A stretch of DNA of 64,000 nt from Sphagnum magellanicum (GCA_021904315.1 CM038915.1:18228001-18292000); one strand, 5' to 3'. Positions 35,217 to 48,609 are shown, counted from the stretch's first letter. Made by a program: numbers and translations. Notes: generated by a model not told the origin, from the sequence alone.

Positions 35217-35495
35217 GTACACTTGTCTATTTTCAACACTCTACATTTCACTCTTAGTGTTGGGGGGGAGGAGGTACCATGTAATTTGACTCAAGTTGTG
35301 TCTAATACACCTGGAGGTACATCAACTTCTAGAGAAACAATTACAACCTTTTACGAATCTACGCAATTGGATAGTGGAAAACCCAATACACCAAGTTCCT
35401 CAAACACACTTTCCAACTCCATTCCATGTGTTTCCAACTACCCTTTTGTTATGGGAAACTAGCTCACCAAGAACGAGAGAGACCAAGTCACAGAC

Positions 35496-36296
35496 TTGCT
35501 AATTAAGTATGAGAATGTGTTTGCATTCTCAATGAAAGACTTAGGTAGGTGTAAGACCATGCAATTTTCTATAGACCTTACAAATGAAACACCCATCTAT
35601 CGAAGGAAGCATAGGTTGAGCAAGCATGAGTGGGAACCGGTAGATGAAAGATGCAAAGAACTCCATGAGGCCGATCTCATTCAGCCATGAAGTTCTGATT
35701 TCGTAGCCGTTACAGTAATGCTAGCAAAGAAAGATTCAGCTGGATTATGGACTGAGAAAAGGATGTGCGGGGATTATAGGCCTTTGAACCTAGTTACACC
35801 TTAGGATAGGTACCCCATGCCCATCCCTGAAGAATTATTTGATAACATTAGAAATTCAAACATCTTCATAATTGTGGATCTGAGGCAAGGTTTCAACCAG
35901 ATTGTGCTCGTTGCGAAGGATCGCAAGAAAACGACATTCCATGGAAGTAACAAGTTATGGGAATGGCTTGTGATGCCTTTTGGATCGAAAAATGCACCTG
36001 TCTTATTTCAACGAGTCATGGACCAGGTTCTCAAAGGGGCAGATTTCTTGAAATGCTACATAGATGACGTCCTAGTGCATAGCAAGGAACTCCTGCAGCA
36101 TTTGGCTCATCTTGAGGAGTTATTCAAGTGGCTCCACGAAGTCAATATGAGGATCCATCCTAAAAAGTGTGAGTTTGTTGTCACCGCAGTAATCTACTTT
36201 GGACATAGAATTTTGCCAAATGGTATTATGGCTCATTGGGCCAAAGTAGTAGCCATTTTGGAGATGCCTAATCCTAATGATGTTCACACGTTGTAG
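35496..36296 (+). pseudogene. Reverse transcriptase of the plus-strand Ty3/gypsy element
   Basis: The pre-RT text FSIDLTNETPIYRRKHRLS is followed by MCGDYRPLNLVTP, IIVDLRQGFNQIVL, LVMPFGSKNAPVLFQRVMD and the catalytic box CYIDDVLVHS. Stops: TGA at 35688 and TAG near 35803. The Y-I-D-D form differs from the F-L-D-D of the minus-strand element, so the two are different lineages. Confidence 0.92.
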
Positions 36297-36880
36297 AGCT
36301 TCATCGGACTATGTAATTACTACAGAATTTATGTCCAAGACTTTAGTACTATTGCTCATCCTCTCTATGCATTGTTAAAGAAGGATGTTGCTTGGACATG
36401 GAATGATGAGGCTCAGGAAGCTTTCAACACACTCAAGGAAAAGCTTTCAGAGTTCCCCATTTTGAAAAGACCTAATTTCAACAAGGTCTTCATTCTACAC
36501 ACTAACTAAAGTGCTTTTGGTATTGGAGCTATTCTTGGCCAACTTGATGAGGAAGGTAAGTAATATGTTATCGCCTATGCATCTCGAAGCAACAATAAGG
36601 CTGAAAGCAACTACTTTTCATACGAGGGGGAGTGCCTTGCTGTTGTATGGGTCGTCATACGTTTCAGGCCCTATCTTTATGGCACCAATTTCACTTTGTA
36701 TATCGACCACCAGCATATCAAGTGGTTGATGACCAACGATAAGTTTACTGGTAAGTTAGCTCGTTAGGTGCTTATACTTCAAGAGTATGAATTCAAGGTT
36801 ATTCACTGACTTGGTATTACACATCAGAATGCAGATACCATGTCGCGAAGACCCCTTGCTACCTCTAAAGATTTTTCAAA
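36297..36880 (+). pseudogene. RNase H of the plus-strand Ty3/gypsy element
   Basis: The RT connection FIGLCNYYRIYVQDFSTIAHP leads to RNase H: FILHTN-stop-SAFGIGAIL, where the first catalytic Asp is now Asn, then YFSYEGECLAVVW and LYIDHQHIKWLM, ending HQNADTMSRRPL. Stops at 36294, about 36508, 36561, 36766 and 36809 show decay. Confidence 0.88.
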
Positions 36881-37110
36881 AGCCATGCAAGATTTTAACC
36901 ACATTCCAGCAATACATGTATCTTAGGCATCTAGTTATCTTGCAATACTGCAATGTAACCTGGTTGAGCATCCCATTCTGGATATATGGGAGGACTTGGA
37001 CACCTTGAGGTTTCTTCAACATGGGGAATACCCTCCCCAAGTTACATCAAGTCAACGGGATCACATACAATAGCGGTCAAAACAATACTCATGGAAGGAT
37101 AATCACCTCG

Positions 37111-37996
37111 TCCGATGCTTACCACAAGGCGACAGAATGGTTCCACCACCACATGAAGAACCTGGTCTTATTCAAAAGGTACACTCGGAGCTTGGACACT
37201 TTGGAATTAAGCGTATTTATAGCCTTCTTACTCCTCATTACCATTGGAGAGGTATGTCTGCTCAAGTCCGAAACATCATTGCTAGGTGTGAACAATGTGA
37301 TAGAGTGAGACTTCTTTCTCCTCTCGATAATTCACGCTTTCTCCACTCCCTATTCAGGGCATGTTCTATCGTTAATCATGTGATTTAACTGGAAAGTTAC
37401 CACAAACCTCCAGGGGTAATGTTTACATCATGATTATGATTGAGCATTTTTCAAAGTGGGTTGAGCTTGTTGCGCTATCAGACAAGTCATCACATAGCAC
37501 TAACTAGGCTTTCTTACAACAGGTTCTAAGTAGGTTTGGGGCTTGTGTTGAGTGCCTTACTAATCAAGGATCAGAATTCAGGGGAGAATTCCAAGACCTA
37601 TTTGACCATGTTCTCATTGACCATCGTCGGACTTCAAGAGATCATCCCCAAGTTGATGGCCTTGCAGAAAGGATGGTTCAAACATGCAAGAAAGGACTTC
37701 AGAAAATTTGCCTCACTAAGAACAAAGAGGATTCGGACCTAGCCTTCCCTTACAACACCATGGGTTACAAGATGTCCAAACACGCCTCTTTATCTCATTT
37801 CTCTCCTTACTTTTTACTTTTTGGGAAACATCCCATTCCACCCTCTTCCATTACTGCTCAAATGGACCAAGTTGTGGACTTGGACTCCCCAACCACTTGG
37901 GCTAAGGTCATTACAGAAAGGGTCGTTCTATTCAAGAGGGTTATGCCCATGGCCATGGAGAACTTGTCCATTGCACAACATCGAGACACCTTATGA
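37111..37996 (+). pseudogene. Integrase of the plus-strand Ty3/gypsy element
   Basis: The zinc site HSELGHFGIKRIY...CEQCDR lies at about 37182-37305. The catalytic core reads EHFSKWVELV, then CLTNQGSEFRGEF (the second catalytic Asp has become Asn), then HPQVDGLAERMVQT (catalytic Glu kept), then SHFSPYFLLFGKHPIP. A frameshift occurs between 37388 and 37673. Confidence 0.9.
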
Positions 37997-38029
37997 TATG
38001 CACACACACAAGGTGGCAGTTACAAACCT

Positions 38030-38254
38030 AAGGTGAGACAATTTGATGTTAGCGATTTTGTGTATCTCCAACGGCAACCCAATGATACTTTAGACGCCTC
38101 TTCCGGTCGCACTATCTTGAGGATTAAGGCGATCATGCCTTTAGGTGTGTTGGAATTACAAGGAGTTGACGGACACACAATTCGGGATCATTCCAAAAAT
38201 TGTGCGCCTTGCCACCTGCCGAACTTGGATCCTACCATCATCACGTCGACTTGA
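38030..38254 (+). pseudogene. Integrase C-terminal domain of the plus-strand element
   Basis: It begins RQFDVSDFVYLQRQPND and continues RTILRIKAIMPLGVLELQG and HTIRDHSKNCAPCHLPNLD. This is the SH3-like GPY-type region that follows the integrase core. It stops at TGA 38252-38254 where TGG is likely ancestral. The frame continues into the PHD finger. Confidence 0.82.
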
Positions 38255-38275
38255 ATTCCTCCACTTGATTATCCA

Positions 38276-38410
38276 TGTCAGGTTTGTCAAAGGATAGATG
38301 ATGTTGATCAGATGTTGCTTTGCAATAACTGTAATGGTGGATACCATCTATTCTGCCTCAAGCCGGAGCTCATTCAAGTTCCCACCGGCAATTGATATTG
38401 TTCATCATGT
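38276..38410 (+). pseudogene. PHD finger at the integrase C-terminus
   Basis: 45 codons carry a complete C4HC3 ligand set: CQVC, then CNNC after an 11-residue loop ending MLLC, then YHLFC (His plus Cys), then CSSC. The LLCNNCNGGYH core and LKPELIQVPTGN text are standard for PHD fingers, whose known role is reading the histone H3 tail. The Trp two residues before the last Cys pair is replaced by TGA, one change from TGG. It sits where chromoviruses carry a chromodomain. Confidence 0.88.
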
Positions 38411-38463
38411 TCTCCTACAACATTTTGATTCCTACTTAGACCATGCCACGCTTTTCCCGGCTC

Positions 38464-38480
38464 AGGTCTAGGGGGGGGAT
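38464..38480 (+). other. Candidate polypurine tract
   Basis: AGGTCTAGGGGGGGGAT lies about 50 bp past the end of the coding frame. It would prime plus-strand synthesis and mark the inner edge of the 3' LTR, perhaps starting TGAGAATTTCATCTC at 38484. Confidence 0.6.
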
Positions 38481-39067
38481 ACATGAGAATTTCATCTCAG
38501 CCTCCTCTTGTGCATTGTATATATATATGTGTGCATGCATCTCTTTTTGGTTAATTAGTTTATACCTTTGACTAGCTTTAATCTTTTTGTTTAGTAGAAT
38601 TTACTACAGATTTACACCCTTACGACACTGTATGTCACGACATTACATGTCACGACACCAATGCCACATCAAAAGAAAAAAGACAACCTCACAAAATATA
38701 CAACAAATTCAAGCCAAGTTGTGGTATGTTTTGGTCTATTAGTGGGTTTTGTAGACAATGTTCAAAGCCCTTGTTTCTTTCACCCTAATGATATCCTTTA
38801 AACCCATAATATTAGTTCCTTCCCCATTTTTGTTTTACACTTGCAATTCATTTACAATTGATAATGTCATCAAATGACACACTTGGTGTAAAACTTGGTG
38901 GAGTAGCAACAATTTAGACATTGTCTTATCAAGGAAGGGGACCTGACCCCTTGGCTTTGGAAGAACTAGCTACTTACAACTGAAATTATTTACAAGTTGT
39001 CAACACAACAATTTCACTCCAAAACAAAAAAACAAGGTGTTAAATAATCACAATATATGTAAATGTG
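38481..39067. other. Possible 3' LTR remnant or spacer
   Basis: It holds a short TA run (38518-38528) and two TGTCACGACATTACA-like words near 38632-38662. I found no copy of it upstream of the element, so I cannot call it an LTR. Confidence 0.4.
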
Positions 39068-39873
39068 TTATGCGTTCCCAAGTCCCTTGCTAGACCCACT
39101 TGAGGGTCAAAGTACATTGAATTGCGGAAAGTTGGGATTTGAGGGCCGCTCCCGACTTCCAACACTAAAAGGGGGTAGAGGGGCGTGCTAGAAGTCCCGG
39201 GATTAGATTAGGAAGAGGGACAAATATTATCTCACTTGAATCTGCATCCAAAACCAACCACAAGAGGGTTAGTTCACATTCGGGAACACCCTTGGGTGTT
39301 GGGACAAGCCACGGGCACTTGGACTCACTTGACTCACCACGGCCCAGACTCTGGGGAAGCCACCACCTTCCCCCATATAGTATTCTCTATAGTTCTCCAC
39401 CGAGGCTACATCTGAATGGCATTTTTTCCCGGGACTCCTCATTGTCCCGAGTTAGAGTCCCGGGACTTTGGGAGCTCATATCTCTTGGCTCTGACCTCCG
39501 ATTGAAATTAGTTCTTGAACCAAAGTTGTAACTTTCCTCGAGACCTTTCCAACGCCATGTTGCACTCCTTCAGTAGACGTCGAAAAGAGTTCAATTCCCG
39601 ACTTTTAGTGGTCAGGAGTCAAACTGCCAATTTGACTCCCGGCCCTTCTTTTGCCCATAACTTGGTCTGCAGATGTCCAAATGGCACATGAGAGGCCATT
39701 TTGGGCATCTACACTTCAAGACCTTTCCATTGATATAAAGAACACCTCAATGCAATGTGTTTTGACCCTTGAACTTGAGCTCTGAGTTTTTGGGAGTCCC
39801 GGAGGACTCCAACTTCCCACTTTTGGGGGTGTGAGTTTCATCCTCACACTTATCCCAAAGTGGGGTTGCGACA
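39068..39873 (-). mobile_element. Solo LTR, family X copy C (806 bp)
   Basis: On the minus strand it begins TGTCGCAACCCCACTTTGGG and ends GGGAACGCATAA. It is flanked by ATGTG at 39063-39067 and 39874-39878. The last dinucleotide is AA where copies A and B have CA, a single change. Confidence 0.92.
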
Positions 39874-39878
39874 ATGTG

Positions 39879-42800
39879 AAAACACCTAATGTTAAATTAA
39901 CAATTTTGAGGTTAGGTATGAAACATTGATGTCAATTATAATTGCATTTGTACCTAGCTAAGTGTCAAGGGCAAAAATTTGCTCCCCGATCATTAACATC
40001 CACCAGGGGGTAAGACCAAGGCACAAAGTTGATAACTTATTTCTTGATGTAAATAACTACCCTCCCTATCTTATTTTATTACAACTATTCAAGTAGGAAG
40101 TAAGAGGTCATACCAGGAATAAAGAAGATAAAGGTATGTTGTTTATGACCACACCTACCCTCTTATAAGTAATCTCAACTAAGGAATGGGGAATGGAATG
40201 TAGGGAAAGGAACAATATGAAAAAAGGGGAAAAAACCTATGAATAGTTATTCTCCTTATTTTTGTAGTACCTTCAACACCCCCAAGATATTGCTATGGGG
40301 TTTGCAAACCTTTTTACCACTACCATCCCTCCTTCCCCCTTTTTATTGATTCTATAATGGCTTTGTTTACCACCTACAACCCTTGAAAAGTCCTTCCTTT
40401 GTTTTGTACCTTTTGCAACAAGATGTCTTCCCTTTAAGTTCATGCCTTCTACTTATAGCAGTACCTTCCAGCTTGCAAGAAGTAGTTTGTTACTTTATTC
40501 CTTCTTTGATTCCCACCACCAAGGACTGGTTGTTACCCTTTTATGGGAACTAGTAACTTGGTGCTCCAAAGGCTATCCATGGTCAACCCCATTACTCTTT
40601 ATCTTAGAAAAAATGCAAGGATACCAACTCCAAGAAGTATCCTACTTACATAACATACCTTATTCTACTTCCCACATTTAGTACAACAATAATGCAACAC
40701 AAGAGACTCAAGTCATTCAACCATCTTCCATTAAAATCACATGCCAAGTACGTACATCTTTTTTCATTCATCCCATCCCTCTCCAAGGAGAGTTTTCCAT
40801 ATCCCACATAAATCTATAATGAATCCTTTCATCCCCTCCCACTTCTTCTATCCCCCTTCCTCACATACCACACACAAGGCCCACATTGAGCTTTAAAAAA
40901 TAGGGCTTTTATCCTAATCCCTTCCTAAAAATCTCTTAGATGATTGGGTGAATTACCCCCAACCACTCACTAACCCAAGCTACCTAATCCCACTAATTTC
41001 ACCACTTGGGCAAGGGACGGTAAGTCTACTATTAATAACTAGTAGTCACTTGGAGACCTATAGAACTAAATAATATAGAGATTTCTACCTATTAACATTA
41101 GGTCCTAATATAACATTTTAATTAAAGTGCAAAGTTTGATTTAGCCCTTGCACCTTCATCATTGTGTGACACATGTTATTCATTTTGCCTCGTCATTTGC
41201 ATTTTGTCTTCTTTACATTCATCTTCTTGAAGTTTCCACCTTTTGTGATGGTAAACCTCTTTTTGTAACTTATGATACAAGGTTTTTTTTTTGCAAGATC
41301 CTTTTCAAGTGCATTTAAATTTTTCAAAATTTTGCATTAATTTTTTTATAGTTAGCAAATTGAATTCAATTTCACTTCTATATCAAATATGTTGAAGCAT
41401 GAAAAAACTTGTAAGTATATGGATTTTCAATCTTTACATCACAATCAGATTTAATTCTCCTTTGAAGTTATCAACATTGGGCACCTTGTTGAGCCATTTT
41501 GAACACGTGAAGTTCATCCAAAATCTTCCACCCTTGAATCAATTAATGAACTTCTATAGATAGGAGTCTTCACCAAAGTTGCAAACTCTTCCTACATGTG
41601 ATGGCAATTGAAGTTGTAGTTGCAGAGCTTACAACAATGTTTATGAATGCATGTTTGATAGATGGTGGTATGATGTTTTTGTTTACATTTACATGAATAG
41701 TTTTTGTTTCAAAAAAGTTTCTTATGTTTTGTAAAGTTATACTTTTTACAAGGTAGGTTCAAAACATCATATGTGTTTTTTTGAACCACTAATTTTACAT
41801 GTCTTGTTTTATCTCACATGTTGGCCTCTTTTTTTATGATAGGCAAGAGCCTTAGAGAATGACATTACTAGAACTAGGTCCACATTCAACTATCCCTCAT
41901 TTAGACTTACTTTGGTAATACATGCATCCTAAGTCATTACCATACATGAAAATTAATTGTTGTGAAAATACATGCACATAACATTCATTGGAATACATTT
42001 GATATAATATATTATGTAATTTCATTTATTCTATATAAAGTGTTGAGATATCCTACATGAGTGTTGTCCCATATGTGAGAATGAAACCTTTTATAGAATA
42101 TATAATTTAAATGTTTTCAAAACACACCATGTTTATATTTACTTATGTATTTTTAATGGGTTTCTAAATAGATTTTCCACAAATGGTTGGTTGTGAATAT
42201 AATAAAAGTGTTGACATATAACTAACAACAAAAAAAACTATCAAAGTTTAAATAGATTTCAATGCAAAATATTTCAAATTGACCATTATATAAATGATTT
42301 ATTTATAAATAAAATATTTGGACATTAATAATTGAAATGATGCACTTATGTGTAATCCAAATCCTTTTCTAATTTTACTTTACATCAACACAAAGTTGTA
42401 AGGGTCAACTTTAACATTTCTAACATAAATTTATATATATCTAGATTTCAATAAACAAAAAGGAAACAACAAATACCCATGACTTTCATAACACCGAGTA
42501 TGATGATCTATTCATTCTGATTGTGGCAATGTATCAAAAATCTATACTTGATTTTTGATTAGTTTTCTAGTTTGACAAGCCACCAACCCATTTTTTGACA
42601 TCACATAGTCATAATCTATCACCATTTTCACATATATCTTGATTTAGGTTTTGAGAACATTTGTTTGTGCTCAAAGATTAATCACCTAAATTTGCAATAG
42701 TGAAAGCTAATGCAAGTTGCATAGAAACACATTAAATGAATTTAGAATGTACCAATGCATTCATGGCACAAGGCAACAATTCTTTTCAAATGTGTTTCAA

Positions 42801-45800
42801 GAATGCATAGATAAAATTAAGGAAAGAATTGCAAATAGTGAATCCAAATATAGACTTGTTTTGTGATCCTTTTATTATACCATTTTTAGCAAGCTACTCA
42901 GAGATTTTGATAGGGTTTGAACTTTTCACAACACCTATTGTGACTTACCTTTTCAAACAAATCAAACATTTTATTGTTTACCTCACTCAAACATTGACTC
43001 CATAACTCAAATTGCACTTTAAGCATATACCAATCTCTCAATCAAGGGAGGATGATGCATATCAAATTAACAATTTAGTTGCAACTATGGAGTTTTAATA
43101 TAAACATTAATTATTACACATATTAGAAATCTATTGAGGCAATTTTTGAACCAATATAAAAAGAAGGAAAAAAAAAACCAAATAAATTGCAATGAATTCA
43201 ATGAGATTCTGATGTGGCAAGGTGCACACCCCTATGGTGGATGTATACATATAACATAGTCAAAATTTTCATCAAACAATTTCCTAATTGGACTATTGGT
43301 TTGTAATTCCTTGTTGCTTGTGAATTTTTTTTGTTATAATAATTTTAATTACAAATAGACCAGCTACAACTAAAATGTTAGTTAGAAATTAATCGTTATT
43401 TTTTAATTTTCTTCCAATGAAGGTAGGAGGTAATTGGGTTATAGACCATGCACCCTGCATTAGGGCCAAACATGAAAGGATGCACACTTGGTGAATGTCA
43501 CGAATCTCTTCATGAGATAACATGTTGGAAAGGGTGTGATTGTGCAATTATTATGAGATGCAATCATGAAATCAAACCATTTGTTGACCAATAAGTTACT
43601 CAATGGGTGATAATCACGTGCTAGGGGTGGCAAAAGTTTCCAATCCATTTTCAATTATTGTTGAAAAGAAAATTTCCTTTCATTGACATGTGAATTAAAT
43701 CTTATAAAAGAAAAAACGTTGGTCAAATATACACCTAAAAACTACCATTGAAATTCTAGGAGCCCATCTCCTTATATGTCATCAAAACATATCAAGGTGA
43801 TTAATCTAGCTACTGAAATGAGGATGATGCTTCCAAAGGGTATTGGGAAAAAAACATGTTTAAAGGTTCAAATTCCATGTGAGATATCAATGAACCCTAG
43901 GACCTTCATCATTTGATACATATATAAATTTTGGTCTTTGTTGTATAGTGAAATTGAACTTGGGGTTGGTTTCATGTTAAGGGAAGGATTGGCTACAATT
44001 TTCATTTCATTTGTTCTCTTTCCCTCTTATAGATATTGTGTCATGTTGTTGTTATTACTTTGTGTTGTAGTAGTGGCACCACCATGGGGTATATTATTAT
44101 TAAAGCCTAGAAAGGAAGGAAGTGGGATCCGTTTTGATTTCCCATGCATATGAGGAAGAACGACTTGAACATATTAATCATTAGGTTATGCCTAGTGGAA
44201 TGCATGTACATCAAGGGTGTAATGTTGCATGTGGTTCATGGGTGTTTCCATAGTATGGTGTAGACAAAAATGAGTCACAATGTTGTAGTTTTCATTACAA
44301 CACACTTTTACAACACACTTTTGAAGTGGCTTTCTAGGTATTTGGAGAAGACTTTGTGGTAGAAATGTGGAATTAAAAGCGGATCACATCATAAACTCTC
44401 ATTATGTTATGACATTGGTGCACATTTGAACCATTCAATGGTTGATTAAATTACATTTTTAACTTGCAAGAACTTGTCACAAAGATTGTAATTTAGTGGA
44501 AGGACTGAAAAATACTAGTTTAAAAAAACATTTGTCCACGAAATTTTGCACATAAAAAAAGACAACCATAATGAATAATCTTTTTCATGAAAAATTTAAT
44601 TTAAAAAATAAATAAAGATGTTTGTATCATATGATAAATAAATGTTCAATGGTACATTATGTTATGATAATATTAATGATTATGATTTTTTAAAGTTGTG
44701 AAATGTTTTCCCATTAAAGATATAGTTAGGTTAAATGTTTTTTTAATCACTTTAGAAAGATAAAGTGAAAACTTTAAATTAATGAAACTAATAAACGCAT
44801 GTTAAACAAGTTGTTTTAAATAACTTTTATTAAATTATTGGTGTAAATTTACATTAAAAAAAATTGCATATTCATGGTTTATATAATTTTTCTTGTTTTT
44901 AAGGCCCAAATAAACCATATGTGATTTTAAAAAAGAATTAATAATGAATAAAATTTTATGTGTTATTATTTTTGATATTATATGTACTTCCAAATTTGAC
45001 ACAATGTGTGTACATTTTACCATGGAAACATGTTCATAACTTTGGTAAAGGAACACCATTACTTAAAAGTACCTTACGTCATTCTTTCATTTTTAAACAC
45101 TAAAAGGTGCATTTCATTATTATGGAAGGTATATAGACTTGGGCTATTTTTTATACTACATTACTTGTTAAAAAATATTTTTTCCTTGAGGTCCATGCCT
45201 AAAGGAGTTGTTGTGTGAAATGTGGAACACTATATGGGTGACTATGACATGTTCACAAAAGTTTTCATGGACCACACCATCATTGTTTCCCATAACCTTG
45301 ACACATGCGCTACACAATAATTACCTCGGTTAATCTCCCTTTTTTAATGTAAAAAACCCTAAATGCAAAGACATTATGACAATTGTAGGACCTTATGTAT
45401 GGATTTTGATATCTTCATAACACAACTCTTTAGGTGCTTTATGAATCAAACTTCTTTGCTCATGCCAATAGAACTTAAAATTAGGTCAAATTCAATTTTG
45501 TGAATTTAATGCACACATAGTTTTGTCATTAAAGCCTTACATTATGTGCTTAAAAAGAGCTTGTGTCGTGATGGTTTGGGATCTAGTTCAAAATTGCTTC
45601 AAGTGATCTATAGGAGAAAACATGCACAATTGTTTTAAATTCATCACAATTTATGGCTCATTTTGTTTTGAAAATTCATGATGTTTCTTTGTGTTGGAAA
45701 TGTATCAAACTACCATCAAGATTGAAGAAGATAATTCTTAGTAGATGTCGTACCATGATTAAATATATAGTAGGAGGGAGTGGCATTAAGAAATCAATGT

Positions 45801-48400
45801 TGAAAATGTTATACCACAAGTACAAGGTGAAAAGGAACAACTAGCTTAATGTGTAGGGGTGGTAATGCACCATGTGGAGTATTTGCACAAAAAAGTAGCC
45901 ATTGAAACATATTAGGCATGCCAACATAGTGAAATGTGTTGCTCCTTAAGGAAGAAGGTTGGTTTAATTGTTGCTTGTCACACATGTCATTTGTGTGGTT
46001 AAATGCAACAACTATGACCAAGACAAAAAAGGCTTAAATTTTTATGATTAATCTTGAGCACTTCATAAAATTGAATATGATCAAGATGGTAGAAAGGTGG
46101 ACAACACAAAAGATTTTATTGTTAGGGTTGAATTATTTAGATATACTTGTTACGACAAGTGATCCCCATGGAGGTTCCTAGAAAGATTCTTGGGTAATGA
46201 AATAATATTGTTGGAATATAACTTTGTAAGTTTTGATACTAAAATGTGAGGTTTTTCTTTTTCAATTTAAAGATTTGTTTGACATTGTTATGTTCAATCT
46301 TTGCTTCTAGCAATGGAAAATTAAGGCATTTGCACATGAAGCCATTAACTTTTAGTTTTTTAATTTAGTATAGTGACATTGTTGTGCAATTAATCTTTCT
46401 ATGATCTTGTACATATGATAATGGTGTGCAACTTGGCTCTATACTTGTAATGGTGTACTAGAGGTAATTGTTAAAAGTTTTGTGATACTTACATGTTTTT
46501 ATCTTAATTATTGTAGGTAATTTAGGGTAATTGAGGTTTGAATTGATTCTAGCAAGAACATAATTTCAAACATTTTGTGTTTGGAATATAATCCCTTTGT
46601 GAGTGGTTTCAAACCACTTTTGATGATTTAAGATTCCAGAGAATAAATGCTAGGGTTCAACTAGAGTCATTTAAAATGGCAAAATATGCACGAACAAGAT
46701 TCGAATGATAATTCAAAGAAATTTACAATACCCTATAATGAATATGTTGTACAATAAAATTTATAAGTATGAAAATGTTATCCATGCGTTTATGACACTA
46801 GTGTGGAATGATCTATTTATATTTAAATTGCTTGATGATTCGTATCGATGTTTCATTCTATTTGTTATATTTGGTCTTGTTTGTTTTGTCCTTCTTGTTT
46901 GCTTTGCTATTTTTTCCTTCTTATTGTGTGTCTTTTTTCTGTTTGTCCCCGAACTTTTTGCTATGTGTTTCCCCTAATGCTAGTAGTTGCTAGTGAATAT
47001 CATGGCTTAGACTTCCTCTTGCACAACCTTGCAATAAAAAGTTGGGACATAGCTTAGTAGTTGCAATGGCTTATACTCATTGTAGGGAGCTAATGAAGTC
47101 AATGAGGGAAGTTGTGACCGAATAAGTCACTATCATAAATGCTACTATGGATAGTCCTTGAGGAAGTATTGTTTATATTTCACATGTGTGTACTTTTAAT
47201 TTCTTCATGCTAATTTTGTTCCGTCACGGTGATCTCTCTTCACAGTTCTGGAAGGTCCGAATCTGGAAGTTTATGTTTGATTTAAAACGAGAAGTTTTAC
47301 ACTTTGTTCTGGCTTTTTAGATCGTGAGTATGGAACTTTTTCTTAATGCTCATGAGACTTATATTGTCATATTAGTTTTGTGGTGTCTATAATACCATTG
47401 TATAACATTTGGTTTCATTTAGAGTCTCTTAAACAGTGTTCTAGTTCATGGAAATGTATTTTCTCTGGATTTGGAAAGCATTGTGTCAGATCTAGCAAGC
47501 TAATCAAGGAAGTCACCGTGGATGAGTTTTTAGACACATCGAAACAAATCAGCTTTTCTTTGTGACACATTACAAGGGAAGTACTCGTGATTGGTAAGCA
47601 ACCAATTCCAATTTGGACAATAGTTTGCAAGTATCAAGGAGGTTTGCTCAAGATGTTGGAGCTTTCCCGGGTGCTCATGCCAACGAAAAATTGGATCAAG
47701 CAAAGTAGAGATGCAGCATCAGATTCAATATTGCACATCTGGAGGAGTCAATGGTAGGAGGTGGATCTCCAATCCTTGACAGTGACAATGTGTGCGTGTA
47801 CAGACGTCTCAAAACATAAAGAGAAAGAACAATGCTTGCATAAAAAGCATCAGAAACAAACCAAATTTGAGAAACCAGATGAGAAATCACAGTAGCCTCG
47901 TTCGACAAACGCACCCAAAAGCACGGCTCAAACCGCCGCACACATCAAATTTTCAATCTCGCACATTCGCATTTGTATTCTAGTTTCTCTTCATGGCAGG
48001 TAGAGAATACGCTCTCAATATCACATATGATTTCCTGGCCACGATAATCACTGAATGACAAAGGTGAGAGAGCTCCATGACCGCCTTTTCCAACCACCTT
48101 CCGCACGTTGTCAAACATCGTGCAAAAGAAGAACATGACTCAATAATGAACAGACACGAGCAATCCCCGTTTTAGATCCGATCTTGTCACACATGCACAA
48201 CAGCCGCCACAAGAAGTGAGACAGAAAAAAAATACAAGAACAACCAGGTTCACGCCGTCAACAAAGCAACATGCCGAGCAATCCGCAATCCATCACTAAT
48301 CAAATAGTTGGGATTTCGGTTCCCATCAAACTGCAGAAATCCACTTCCATACTGCGAGACCAAATGCAATGCTAAATCTTGCAATCGGAGATAGCACGAG
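39879..48400. other. AT-rich intergenic DNA, no supported gene
   Basis: About 8.5 kb. Open frames (for example 43938-44153, 45653-45844, 46705-46977) are short, of biased composition and show no domain. From about 47200 the composition becomes more genic. Fragments such as LVHGNVFSLDLESIVSDL near 47430 hint at an old gene relic that I cannot identify. It is likely decayed transposon sequence. Confidence 0.45.
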
Positions 48401-48464
48401 CAATGCATATACGAAGGAAAGAGCGCCGCCTTTAGAGTTAGGTTTCGACGATTGTCCGTCAGAC

Positions 48465-48609
48465 GCCCCTAGGGTTTTACAGATTCTCTTTGCAGGCTCT
48501 TCGTTAGAGCACGCAACGGATGGAGAGCACCAAACCCTAATTTGTTGCAAGCGGAGATTGGGAGATTCAAACCCTAACCCCCCACGTGAGAGAGAGAGAG
48601 CGTAGGGCG
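48465..48609 (+). promoter_or_regulatory. Promoter/leader of the EER5-like gene with telo-boxes and G-box
   Basis: CTAGGGTTTT at 48469-48478 and AAACCCTAA at 48532-48540 and 48570-48577 are telo-boxes, common in plant promoters of growth and RNA-metabolism genes. CACGTG (48583-48588) is a G-box core. A GA run follows to 48600. Confidence 0.6.

Larger units (their letters stand above)
31361..38480 (+). mobile_element. Ty3/gypsy element encoding a DNA methyltransferase and a PHD finger
   Basis: Order on the plus strand: gag, CCHC knuckle, protease, C5-methyltransferase, RT, RNase H, integrase, C-terminal domain, PHD finger, polypurine tract. From the knuckle at 32262 to the integrase zinc site at 37388 a single frame is kept, broken only by stop codons, most explained by C-to-T or G-to-A changes. 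A frameshift lies between 37388 and 37673. No LTR pair was found. The position of the methyltransferase between protease and RT, in the polyprotein frame, argues that it belongs to the element and is not a later insertion. Confidence 0.88.

Noticed and set aside
28310-39873. Copies B and C of family X as the LTR pair of the methyltransferase element
   Set aside because: They are in opposite orientation and have different target duplications (ATGTT and ATGTG), so each is a separate solo LTR.
46705-46977. Hydrophobic 90-codon frame
   Set aside because: T-rich composition alone produces it. There is no domain, no family and no splice partner.
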